Part shown: piece after piece, positions 32,877 to 45,446 of the stretch | Numbering within the stretch: the first letter of the stretch is position 1 | How the letters are laid out: every line of letters starts with the position of its first letter | Assembly: GCA_008360955.1 (NCBI GenBank) | Contig: LUCM01005840.1 | Coordinates: 108,413 to 172,412 of the forward strand | Length of the DNA stretch: 64,000 nt | Reading direction: 5' to 3' | DNA from: Fasciolopsis buskii | Taxonomy: Eukaryota; Platyhelminthes; Trematoda; Plagiorchiida; Fasciolidae | The notes under the pieces: model-generated | Database searches by the model: none | Told to the model about the DNA's origin: nothing | What the model saw: the letters and a program-made list of their open reading frames with translations, nothing else | Position numbers and translations under genes: made by a program

Positions 32877-35800
32877 GTGTGCAAATCAGATAGTAAATGA
32901 GAAGGTAGTCATCGGATAGGAAAAGCATGCGAGCTTTGGTCAGCGGAGACTCCAGGCATGCTTTATCTTGCAACGTTGTGGCGATTTAGTATTTCCCAGA
33001 CGCTTACCATTATAACAGCAAGCTGTTCACTTGGATGAGTCTGAGAAGAACCACCGGTTTTGGTTGTGATTCACCTGCCTAAGAGCAATCAAGGGGAGAT
33101 TTTCCTGTTCATGTATAATACCGAATAGCATAAATTTGAGGATATGGTTCTGTTATCAGGCTTTCGAATATCAAGAAATAAAACGATGAATTTCGGTGTA
33201 TTATTGATACTCTTTCTTTTTAGTTCCGTAAAAGACTAAAAATCGAAATGAGACCAAATTCAAACTACATAAATAGAGTATTCGTCATATCATCAAGAAA
33301 ATAAGAGAAGATAATTTAGTGGTAAAAGGTGACACAGAATTTAGCCGTTGAAATTCCCCTATGAGTGCTCTGGTAACCGTAAGAATTCTGTAGTGTATAA
33401 AAATAAATTTTGTCGGAGTTTACTAGTTTTCAAAATAGAAGTTTGTTAAAATAAATTTGTTTTGGCTAATTTAACACTGGGCACTTTTGGCACACTGGGC
33501 TCCTGGCTTTCGATATGGAGCCAGAGTATTACTATGCACAAAACATTTTCTAGAATCGGCAGTGTTTTAGTGTGTTCTGTGGGACGCACATTATTCCAGC
33601 AGAAGCATCTCAAATGGTGGTGTTTTGAATAAATGAGTTCCGCCAGCATCATTTGCAAACTTGTGGTTCTTTTCTACTTCTAATTTTGAGTTTGTTTTCC
33701 GGCCACGCTCCCAACCATGCGGTGGGTCCTTGGGACTATGGAGCACGTCAAAAGCTTCAAATAATTGCTTCTAATGCGCATTCCACGCGCAAATTGGGGT
33801 CCAGAGTACACCGGGAGCTCTTAGATCTGCATGGAATGTCCAGTAAACTCTGATCAGTGTTGTGTTGTAATGTTGCCTTGTCAAGTAACACATCGTGCGC
33901 TTTGCCAATACATGCCTACCTATCTGCTGCAAATTTCAAAAGCTATTCCCTACAAATAAACGTCTTCTGAATGGGCTAGAATTCGTCGAATCTGATTTTG
34001 GATAAATGCATCGGGAGGAGGACAAATTAGACTCAAACAACAGCTTGTTTGGGGTGTTGTAATCTGCGTTGATTCATTCAGATCACTCTTCATTCTCAGT
34101 CGCATACCCGATGTCTAATGGGCTGTCCACAAAGCTACGCTGGTTAAAGTGCGTTCAATTCACGAGGCCTAGGTCACATAAACCGAATCTTCAACAGTCA
34201 ATTTGTTTCTGTCAGTCAGCGCAGGCAGAATCTGACCCGTTTCTACTTATGTAAGAAGCACTAACCAGATAAACTTACATGAATCCTGTGGTCAATCTAT
34301 AAGAAGCCCATGTGATAATACTGGTCAAACTAGCCATAATGTCAATGAAGTCAAAATGACCGGTTTGCTTATCGGCCAGCGAGAGTGTTCATAAGCTTAA
34401 AGCGTCAAAAATATACAAGTGACGTTGATGCAAATCAGTCCATTTCTGCCAGACTACCTAATACAAAGTCATTAAATTTTAAGGAACCCCTACTGGTTGC
34501 CATAAGGTAAAGCCGCTTTGAAATCGAAATCTGTTCGAAGTGACCAAGTCACTTATGAGTCTGGTAGGCGAATACTAGGGTAACTTGATAACCGATTAAC
34601 CTGCTTCACGATTGAGTCACAATGGGGTGTCAAACAGGAAATGAAAAATTCGTACACGTGTACATCTCACTTAAGATGAGCTCAAATCGGTGATCACCAG
34701 CTTGCTCGAAGCTAGGAGATCCACATCAGGGAAAAAATCCTGCAACCCATTAAGTTTGTCAAATTGGGTTCTTTTTTCAAATCCTAACTGACATGATTTG
34801 GCATTGCTAATTTATTCTTCTTTGTCTCTCAGGTTTGGTGAATTTACCGCATGACACATGATTCACACCTGGAAATTTACCAAGTACAGTCAATATGAGA
34901 ATTATATCAAAGAAATTCGGGGCGCGATAGCCAAATGAGACAAATTTCCACGAAAGCCGCGTGACTTAATGTATTTTTTTGTCTTTTGCCGAAAAGACGA
35001 AGTTTGCACTCCGATGGTTTGTTGACACAATGGCTACCAGGGATCAAAACACTTTAGCTCATCCGTTGCAGTCTTTCGAAAAAACCCATTGGAAAAAATG
35101 ATTCAGTGCACTGAATACTTGGTAGATTGTCATCGTTTTCAAAATTTTCAATGTCGATGTTTCCTACATCAGGTTGATGGTTTCCAATTTCTTCTACTCA
35201 TTGTGTTTGGCGCTGAGTTTGAAAACATTTCATTACCAGCTGATGGTATCTCCTTGATACGCGATGAAAACTTAGCGATCTAAACGACAAGGGCAGCTAT
35301 CACAAAACTTTGAAAAGATTGTCTGTGTTACTATTATTGTATTTGCCTTTCAATAACTCAACGAAAATAATCATTCCAGTTGTTGCTAGCTAACTCATAA
35401 TTACAATCTGATATCTGGTATCGATCCAGATTGTTAGGAAAGTTGCGATAAGCAATAAGAAGTTGAATTATCAGTCAAACTGTGGAAATCTCGTGGCCCA
35501 AGTTCCCTGCTGTGTTTCACCTTATGCAAGATGACAGTGCAGCTGAGATCAGATTCATGGTCACACGAATAGCGAATATGTCTTAGGCGGAACTCAGAGC
35601 CCCAACTGAATTTCAATGTATACATAGTCTGTCAGCGATGTAACCTAGTGCGTATATATGTCTAATAGCTCGCAAACCCTATTGTTCTTTTTTCAAAAAC
35701 TGCAACTCTGCTACAATTGCCTAGTCAAAATGCAACCCCCCAAGTAGAAAACGCTGACACAGTTAGATCTTTACACACATATGAACCCCCGTCATTTGCG

Positions 35801-35927
35801 TCTGATTCAATCCGAGCCCTGGAAAATAAGAAGTCTCTAATAGGAGTTTCAACTAGAGTCTCACGGATTGGTTTGAGCGTGTTTTGAAGCCAGGTCAGGA
35901 GTTTTCAGTTTCATAAGCGCTGAGCTA
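32877..35927. other. Non-coding or unrecognised
   Basis: About 3 kb with no supported gene, RNA or repeat. Short frames only. Confidence 0.4.
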
Positions 35928-35957
35928 GGCGTTTAGATCGTTTGTTATCTAAACGCC
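35928..35957. other. Perfect 11-bp hairpin
   Basis: GGCGTTTAGAT (35928-35938) and ATCTAAACGCC (35947-35957) are exact reverse complements around an 8-base loop, CGTTTGTT. No flanking conserved element, run of T or gene explains it. Confidence 0.85.
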
Positions 35958-38900
35958 ACACTTACGCCTACCAGCTACTCCGTCTTGGAGAGTCATTGAA
36001 ATGCAACGTGCCCAGGAACTATTGTGCTCCAAAAATAATGCAGCTATACGAAGAACTACGATCATTAGGTGGTAAGTAGTGTAACGGTTCCGTGTTAAGA
36101 TTTCTTTTGACTTAACAGTTTACTTGGTCATTTGGAGCCGGAAAACATCCCGGCTGTTCCGATTTTAAGACACAATTGCTGAGGCTTCAGATCTTTGAGT
36201 GGTTGTATGGAGCTGTTAGATGGATTACTTCATAATACAATTATCTACATTACAAGGCTCGATATTACAAAATACGTAAAGTCAGTAAATCCGTATGCAT
36301 ATGACGCGGCTAGAATCTCTTCAAATGCAACCGATTTTGCTGCGATGTAAGCAAGAAACCACGTTTTCCGGATTACGAATGGCGTGACTCAATTATCCTT
36401 CTATCGAAAATAATAATTAGGACAGTGCTATCAATCTTTAATTGTATAGGCTTTGGAGTAGCCAAATCAACACCTAACCAGTGACAAGGACACTGCGCTT
36501 CAATGAACAGTGAAAATCATTAACAAGTAACAAGCTACGTTTTGCGTAGCTCACTTAGAGGTACTGCATGCGGCTATTCAGTGCCCAATATTTTTACAGC
36601 CATTCGCTTGTCGACTTTTGCGAACGGACGTGAAAAGTTCACCGAAAGGCTCGTTAGAATCATGTGTTGATGTAAGCTGAACCAATGCAATGTGTTATGC
36701 CATTCCCACTCCGACCACAACCATGCAAGCAGATGCGCTGGATCCTAACAAACAAAAAACATCAATTTAAAAGTTCAAACTGCTCGAAAAACCCATGCCG
36801 TGGTCACAGTTTACCGTCTAAAATTTGTCGTGACAAGGAAATGATATACCTCCTGGGGGGATTTATTGTTTATTTATGACGCAATTTTTTTACCCAAATA
36901 AATGAAAAGGTTGAGGCGCTTGGAGACAAAAAACCAGAAATGTCGAAGGAAATGATTACGCCTTCAGAATCCTCACGTTCTACACATGTATTTGGTCGAC
37001 TGAACAAACCTGATCTTCCGAAATCGTAATATATAGGTCAAACAGCACCTGAGTGTCAAGTGAGCATGTTTACAATCTGGTTACCTAAAAGCAGGGGTTA
37101 AAAATCATCATGCCATGAATACGAAAAAGGATTTAGGAGGATATCCGGTATCATAAGAAGGGCAGCAGTTCAGATCAAAATTAAGAATGTGGGTTAGTCT
37201 CTAACGAAATCAGCAAGCATTGAAAGTTTCAAATACCATATCTTGGCACGGTGCGAATATCTGACTTGGTGGCAGGAGTACACTAGTTTTCTCATTCGTT
37301 GGGCAGCAACTGGAAAGGATTTGGACAGTTTGGAATGGTTTATTTCCAGTGAAATGCATGAACTATGGGTAAGTTCAGTTTTTATCAAATGCAAAGAAAG
37401 TTAAGTAGCCTTGGATTGCTTATTTGTTTGCTGAAAAAAGCCATGCAAGCTAGGTAACGAAAAACAGCAGTTTAGACAAGAACAGAAAAGGCTATAGTGT
37501 GATAAGGGAAAAGTATAAATTCGTATATACCGAGTAATCTATCCACGCATCTTGTGCCACCCTTATCACGACGAAAAAAATAGTGCAACACAAAGAAAAG
37601 AAGACCTTATTCGTGAATTCACTTCAAACTTCAATTCTTCTAGACATTTCCATCTCATCGACTGTTCTTCGTCCTCGGTGGTTTTTCTGGGGTCTGTTGC
37701 ACCACATAGCCGTTCAGTTCACAGGACACCTCCGACCCTGGCACAATCAAGCACGATCTGCAAGGCAGAGCGCCGATACAGAAGAACAGATGACCAATCA
37801 CCAGTTCATGCGCCTTTCCTGCAAACGGTGTAGTGAAAACTACTCATAAGAGCAATTTCAGAAGTGATATCAGTGATATCAGAAGCTGCCAGGCCAAGGT
37901 AAGAGCTCATCAAATGAAGTTGAATATCGGAGATAATCCTGTCGTAAGTTCATATTTTCTTTACGCTCCAGTTAACACCCAAAATGTTGAGACCTTAGTC
38001 AAACATCGTTTCGGGTACCTGCTGCGTAAGGCTTGTTTCATGGGTTCTAAACTAGCTGTAGCTCTAGCATCTGAAATTAAGCGTAAAGATTCTCTACTTC
38101 AATCGACGACTTCTCACATGCTTTTCAGTTTGTGAGACAAGTCTTGAGAAGTTAGGTTTTTTCTAATTGCCGTAGTGTGACTATGTGCTCGGAAATAGGA
38201 CAGAACTGGAAATTTCACAGTCTACCAGATGCATCGAACCGGAGAAAGAAAAGATCCCGCCATTAAATGTGATAAGAATGACCTAAAATTGCGCAGGTTA
38301 CTCATGTGTGTAATAATCGCCTGCCTTAGAAGAAAATAATTCATTCCAGTCACAGCACTTGTCACCCCAGTTTGTTGTTCAAGTAACGGCATGGTGGCGA
38401 GATAGGTTAATCGAACCGAGCTGGGTAATCTGTGTGCTCATGCATGTGTGCGACGGTTCCAGTAATTTATATACAAAGACACCACCGATCCGTGCACGAG
38501 AGCCTCAAACCGGAAAACCAAATCGAGAGCACTCAGGTGAAATTTGACTACATATGTGTGTGATTCGATTCTGTGACAAACTTCAAAAACAGTTTGTCTG
38601 CTGCCTTGCCCTACATATGTATGTCTGCCAAGCCACTGTTGGCATTTGTGATAATGGTTAGCGCATTTGTGTGTGTGCGTATGCGTGTGTTTGTGGATTT
38701 TGTGTGAGCTCACCGGAGGCTGATTTATCGATTTACATTTCATTTTTCGCACCTTTGTGCAGACCGATGAATAAAGATTGTTTTTAGCCTGCAACTGTAT
38801 GAACGTATTTCTGTACAACTCGGTTATGGTGAATCACTTCCCGTCTACGCCTATCATGCAATCAGGTGAAATGCATTCAAATTGTCTCTACCTTACTTGC

Positions 38901-40640
38901 CGGTATATGTAATATTCGTGGAGAAAGTTCGTGGAAATGACTATTTTTTCCTCGTAGGATAATGGCCGACGATAAGCCGACAAGAGTTCTCAGTGGAGCA
39001 ACAAACCATAACGTGTTTAATATAAACAGTGACTGTAGCACTCGATAATAGGTCCGAAGTCACTGTTGTTGACTAAACTCGACCAGTATAATTGCGATAC
39101 AGCTCCATCAAATGGACCAACAAGCACCCATAATTGCTCATGCAAAACCTCTATTCTTTTGTGAAAGATGTTCTTAAAGTCAATGTAGATGAGCTGCGAT
39201 TCTTCGTAGAGGAAATATGACAACAGTTGAGTTCACACGGTTCAAGATGAATGTCTCGTGAGCTACTACTTGCAATAATGAACTCACCATGGGTATGGAT
39301 AATACACTAACTGAGGGCTAATCTCAGTCGCCGAAACCCCAGTGATATCGACAACATGAGTAACGACCATTTCAATTCCTAAACCACTGATCGTGTAATG
39401 GATTTTTTCCAGATCACCGCCAGTTTACCGGGAAATGTCAGCGTACAAGTATAGGACTTTTCACTAGAATTCACTGTTATTCTCACTGCTGCGACTTGTT
39501 AGATGCTAGCTTTCAAATTCAGCTCTGAAACATTCTCTGACATCATAACCATTTTCTCGCATCATCTACTACCGTCTAATGACACTGTTTACTTCCTCTG
39601 CCTCTGAAACATTACCCGCTATTGTGAGACCGAGTAAACAGGTGGGAAGCCAAATTAAGGTACTTTTGTTTCACTATGAAATGAAAGGACGAAAATCCCA
39701 ACACAAAACATTTGAACGCTTAGGCCTTGTCAAACGTTCAACGGGATCAAGCTTGAGGGCAGACCGTAAATGCAATATACCATTGGTACCACATATGATC
39801 CCGTGTTAGTAGGCAACGAATTTTGAGGATTTTACGGTGAATTATTTAAAACAACGAAAAACTAAGTCACACTGGAGTGGCTGAATCCTAAGAACAAAGT
39901 TATAAACCTTTATCGTCGCCCATATACTTTTCCGCAACGTTCCGGATATACCCACTGGTCCCCATTTAGGGTTCCATAAAACTCAAAGTTTTTCTTGCTA
40001 ATACATAGTTTTCACCGGAAGTGTTCCCCTCTGACTTTGAAGCAGTCACAGTGTTGAATCTTCGATAAGCAAAAGTAAATTCATAATAAGGCCAAGCCTC
40101 AAGATTGGGCGCTTTAAGGGGGTGGATGGGTTGGGCTAACACCGCTGGCAGCTCAATGAGTAGTATGATTTCCCGCATGCACCAATCCATCACCTTCGTA
40201 GAGGTTTCGATTTCCAGCCTAATGGAACCAATAAGGAGAAGGAAAGTTGGCCGAAGTGCCACGTTAATCTTTTTCCGTATATCACTAAAAGCAATTAGTT
40301 ACAAAATTATTTTTGTTTTCAGACGTCAAAGCTGTTAACGCGTGATTGGGATTACATTGGGATTACGTTCATTCGAATGACAGTCGCACTGTTTATTTTG
40401 TTAAGTTATGAAAGACGGCTGACAGCTTGCTGGGTCGCAACCGGCAGGATATGGTGCATTTGTGTGATCAACAACCTCTCATCAGACGAAATTTTTGTTT
40501 GAATGAAGGTGTTATGAATTTGATTGGCCAATACATAATCAATATTACTGATATGAACTTCCACACCATGTCACTTTACTTCATGGATGTAATTCACCTA
40601 AGTAAATACTAGATTCTTACACGGAATTATTCATCATGCA
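35958..40640. other. Non-coding or unrecognised; GT-rich patch at 38.67 kb
   Basis: No gene supported. At 38665-38706 there is a GT-rich stretch (TTTGTGTGTGTGCGTATGCG and following). A plus-strand frame (37552-37833, 93 codons) and a minus-strand frame (38438-38818, 126 codons, with a His-Thr run from the GT-rich patch) have no recognised domain. Confidence 0.35.
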
Positions 40641-40811
40641 GAATCAGATATGAAATCACGATCAGAAAGTTGTGGAAGCAATGCGCAACTGCTTTGTCTT
40701 TGTTAGGAATCATCGGCAGTGCATATCTGTCAGACATGGACTGGGACGCCAGTCAGAAGCGAACGATTCTTCATCAGGTTTAGTAGCCACTAGGCTATCG
40801 GAACTAGCTCT
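40641..40811 (-). mobile_element. tRNA-derived SINE, diverged copy
   Basis: On the minus strand the body (GATATGCACTGCCGATGATTCC, AACAAAGACAAAGCAGTTG) clearly matches the family. The tRNA-like head (GATAGCCTAGTGGCTACTA, with a fair box A, TAGCCTAGTGG) is present, but box B is lost (GCGTCCCAGTCC). The 3' part after the CTTCCACAACT region is poorly conserved. It is older than the copies at 8.6 and 19.7 kb. Confidence 0.72.
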
Positions 40812-43800
40812 CATACATTTACAAAGGTATGGTCAAGTTTGAGTTTGTTTATCTGTTCCGTTCTGGATTTTATTAAAATCGTTTCTACTTATGAGGACAA
40901 AAATTCGTTAGGAGATTAAAATCGTTCCAAGTAGCAAATTCATGAAGTTCCAAACCAATTAGAATATCCAAGACTGCGATCCACTCGGCCTAACATCGAT
41001 TGCCGTCGAAAATAATAGTGTGACACTAATTTTGAGGCGGAACGACTTTGGTGTTTTCTTCTGAATATTAAAGGGTACTTATAATTCACTATCCAAACTA
41101 ACAGATCACCGGATGGAACAAAAACATGAAAGCTGTCAAAATCGCACGAATTTTTTACAGTCGATTCGATGGGTTACAATCACTATTGATGCTATAGTGC
41201 ACGAACTGCAATTACAAACATCTTTGTTGAACCCCTTTCGAAAACAGTAATAGTGCAATAGAATGTAATTGTCCAAAGATGGCAAATTGTTTCTATCAGT
41301 TAAAGAAGACCAGCCTTTCGAATTCCACGTATGCCGGACACTTTGGTGATGGGAGCAAATTCACAGTTATCCGGTTCGTTACTAGACCAGGTCTACTGAG
41401 GTCTCACCTGATTCTATGCCACTTCAATTTTCAGGGACATGCTTGCCAGGTGCTCCTATCCGTCTTATAGCAGGTCCCAGAGACAATGGAGCATGCCCGA
41501 TCCACTGCATACATGTGTTAAACGTGTCATCAAAAAATAAAATAAAGATTGTAAAGCATATCACTAACTCAAACACGCGGTCACATGGTGCGTACGGGTG
41601 GTAGAAGCTAAATAATTACGAAACTCTCTGGAATCCTTAGGAAATAATCTTATAAGCTTTATAAGCGTAAGCATACTTAGCACTTCTAAAAGACTGCTCG
41701 GTAGGTTTTATGGTTCCGAAATGCAGCTCATGGGATGCACGATTAAAGTTTACACATCACTGAGATCTTCACATTTGCACGGTCACGTCTGAGATGCCGA
41801 GCACGAGCGCTGTAAACATTTGAGCTGGTTGGCCACTATTTCAATTCGCTTATTAGGCTTCTCGGAAGACATGTATGAAGATAAAAGAACCAACAAAGTT
41901 TACTGCTAACTTCATGAGGAGCCCAAAAGTAATTTACTTAGATAGCACGTAAATTAAAACGTGTTCTATTCGAATTAGGCGGTTGCTGGGCCTCAATTCA
42001 GGTAGGAAGTGTCACAAAAGGTCTCCTCGTAACCAACAAGATGTACTACACTATCTGGATGAATGGTCAGCATACTCAAGGCAGAATCGACTAGATTGTG
42101 AGCTAAATGGATGGGGACAGCTTGCAAAATGATTCGATCATCGGCAGTGAAAAATGATCGAAATTCAACACCCCTGATGACCCAGCCCACTGACGAAAGG
42201 ATGGCTAAAAATTCAATAAGAATTTCGGGTTTAGGGATGAACTGACGAAAATTTTTTGTGGCTGCTTTAAAGCCCAGGCGTCTGAGTCCTAGTTTGGGCG
42301 TGAGAGAGATCCACCACCAAGGAGATTAAAAATGGGTGAAATAGACCAATGTTTGGGTCACAAATCATCAAGTTGCTTATCCAAGTGTCTTCCACTCTTC
42401 TCGGATTGGTTATCCTTCAACATAATTTTGTAGCTGTGTCATACTTGATTTGATTCCAAGCTTAAACCATAGGTTTGAAAGACGACAGCACGAGTATATG
42501 AGTTGCCTTGCGCATAGATATTTTAATGTCGTCTCCATGGTTGCATTCTACTTTATTTCGATATATTTTATGCAGATAAATTGGAAGTCTATTGTATCCA
42601 GAACAGCAGTATGCCTCGTTATCTGATTTTGACTTGCTTTATGCTGTCTCTCTAGAAACCTAGGTGTCAAGATGACCGAAGTAATGGCAGAATTTTGAAA
42701 TTGTGTCACCCTAGTTTTTCTTCTGCTGGCTGCAGACTCCGAAGAGATATATCACCACATGCATTCGCATAGAATTTTTGAGAATAATGTTAGCGGAATG
42801 TTCAGCACGTGAACAGGAGTGAAAAGAAACAAGATAAATTGTTTGATACAGATGAGTATGCACGAAAACAGACGAGATTCATCATACTATTTAAAGAATT
42901 TTTTTCCAAAAGGCGTTAGCTGAGTTAAAGCCCCATTTTACCACGTGAGGAATGTGTGCCTATCTAGGTCCCTGGAAAAACTCTGTGATGGTGTACGTTT
43001 GCCGTAATCCTGCTTTTATATTCGCAAATATGGATGTTTTACCGATTTAAAAAAAAATATTACACCTAATGCAGTAACCCGAAGACTGGGACCAAGAGCT
43101 GTTGTACTAAACCGAGATGTAGAAAAATGCTGGCCTAGAGTTAGTAACAGTTGCCTGTTATTTTTGTACTTGATGGCAGTGAGTAAGAAAAAAGAGAGGC
43201 ATAAAACTTTCTGAACGTAAGTCTGAGTTTATGTTTTCCAGTGAAGGCTATTATCTGTTTGAAACCTACACCCTGTATATTAGGCAAATCTACTTTGGTA
43301 AAAATTTAGCAGTGTTTGAAATTGGGATCAGCTGCAGATAAAAACACACATCGGTAATGCTGCATTTTACATCTGATTCTTTGGGAAAAACACTTTCCTT
43401 GTGAAAACTTTTGCAACAAATCTAGCTCCTAGTAACATTTTTACTTGCATTTGTATGCATACTTGGGCTTAATTTATCCATACATAAACTTCAAACATAA
43501 AAAACCATTACCAGACTAACAAAGTGGAACTTCCAGTCCAAACAGCAAGTGAACTGAAAAGCCCAGGAACAGCTTCCAGCTAGCCAGTTTCACAATAGGT
43601 AATGATAAATTTTCGAAACCGTCCTGTGCACGAATACGCGAGAAGCAGTTGAAAATAACTGGCCAATGTAAGTAGATAGATCGTTAGGTGCGGAGCTTAG
43701 TTGAAGGTTGGCAAATTTAAATGATAATTAGAAACGAAAGAATATACATGATCTCTGTATTGGGGGATTCGGAAATGCGTGCAGACTTATCCCAAATGTT

Positions 43801-45265
43801 ATAGTAAGAGCTTGCTCCGTTACACCAGATAATTTAGCATTTGATTATCCGTTCCGGGGATTTTGGTGTTGCCACCGCGTTCACGTGAATGCACATGAAG
43901 AAGCAGATCACTAAACTGTGACATTAATTGTGATACGTAAACGAAATTGCAAGAAAACTCTCTGCTTCAAAACCGGGACCCTTCCGTTGGATGAACATGG
44001 TTGCTTGTGGGATTATTTGACCGAATGGTAAGATGTTAGGACCCTCATTTCAAAGCTATAATAATTTTCCTAACTTTGTATGCTGATGATGTTGATCATT
44101 TTCCCCGTTGGGTGCAAAGCTCAAGTAAAATGTGAAAAGCAGCTTTGCACATGAATTTCATTCTTGACTGGAACCAATGACAACACATGTCCATCGCACC
44201 TCAACCAGAATGTGAAACTAGATGGCTCTAGTCTACTTATTGGACATGAACAATAAGTCACACAGTATGGCTAAGGATCTTCACCCACGGCAAAGCATGC
44301 AATTTCTGTCATAGATGACTTCCCTATTGAGCCAGTCCAACTAACCAATCGATGAAGATATCCAACTTAAAAGTTCATTTTCATTTGTATCCCACATGAA
44401 ATATCATGGTGGTGATTACTAGCACTTTCAGTGTGTACAAGCCCGTAGAAACTGTTCCCTCCTTGGCTTTGAAATAATAACTTCTACCTACTGACTGAAA
44501 CTTTCACAAGGATGAGCAGGCATACAAAAAATGAGACATGTATGAAGCTTTTCAGCGGTTAGTAAAAGCTGAGTTCACACATAATGACGCTAACCTTTCA
44601 CGAGAACTTCGATTCTGTCGGTATGTCTAAGGGAAACAACATTGTATTACAATGAAAAATAAGTTTCTTCTCAAAAGGAGCCCAACAAGACAGGACAAAA
44701 TGATTTAATCTGTCATATAGGCCGAGGACCAACTCTCCTATATCACTTTAGATGTCAGTCTTGGTTATGTATAATTGCTTATTCAGCCAAAAGTCTCACT
44801 TATATACTTCCATTAGTTTATCCCACCTGAATTTGGTGTAGATAGCCCCAGAGAATCCTAAATTATTCAAATCACTAAGGATAGCCAGGTCCACTGGTCG
44901 AGACCGTCTACCAGTGGATATTCCGAAACGCGAGATCGGTGTTCTAAATAAACTGAGCCTAATTTCACTACGTTGTTAGAGTTTTGTTACAATAATCCGA
45001 ATTCCTGAAGTTCTAATAATAAAATTCTACCACCGTTAGATCTGCCCTCCTTGTCCAGAAGGAAGTGAAATAAATCGGTCTTGCACTGAGACAACGTTCA
45101 CCGTATCAGAATTACGGTGGAAAAATTAACTCGGGTCTTACAAAGTAGGAAATCAAGACAGTCGACAGTTCGTGAACTGTCATGCACAGTAAGTTTTTCT
45201 TAGCACTCTATTATTCTGCAGTCGTTTACCCTGGATTATTAAAAATAAATTGTTTCTCTATGCAG
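40812..45265. other. Non-coding or unrecognised
   Basis: About 4.4 kb with no supported gene or repeat; the stretch 42.2-45.2 kb has almost no open frame above 60 codons, which argues for intron or intergenic DNA. Confidence 0.45.
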
Positions 45266-45446
45266 AGGCTTTTGATTGTCACTTTACAAACCTTACTGGC
45301 CTATTATTACGACCGTGTACAAGCCACGAGGCAATAAAGCATTTGGATAGTGGACCTTTCAAACATTTCGCGTTCATTTTGTATCCTGACTTTCGTATTT
45401 TAATCAGACCTATGCATCGACACAGTCCACATATTGTTTCCTTATT
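45266..45446 (+). CDS. Candidate internal exon, unrecognised protein
   Basis: A strong acceptor (TTGTTTCTCTATGCAG ending at 45265) and a consensus donor (GTATGT at 45447-45452) bound a block open in one frame. The frame starts in phase 1 and ends after two bases of a codon. The peptide holds two Cys residues (DCHFTNLTGLLLRPCTSH, with an NLT glycosylation sequon) and later FAFILYPDFRILIRP. It might be extracellular. No family is recognised. It stands alone amid long stretches with no open frame, which is what an exon between long introns would look like. Confidence 0.33.

Noticed and set aside
38390..38470. A further tRNA-derived head (TGGCGAGATAGG as box A, GGTTCCAG as box B)
   Set aside because: Spacing between the boxes is too long, box B is incomplete, and no SINE body follows.
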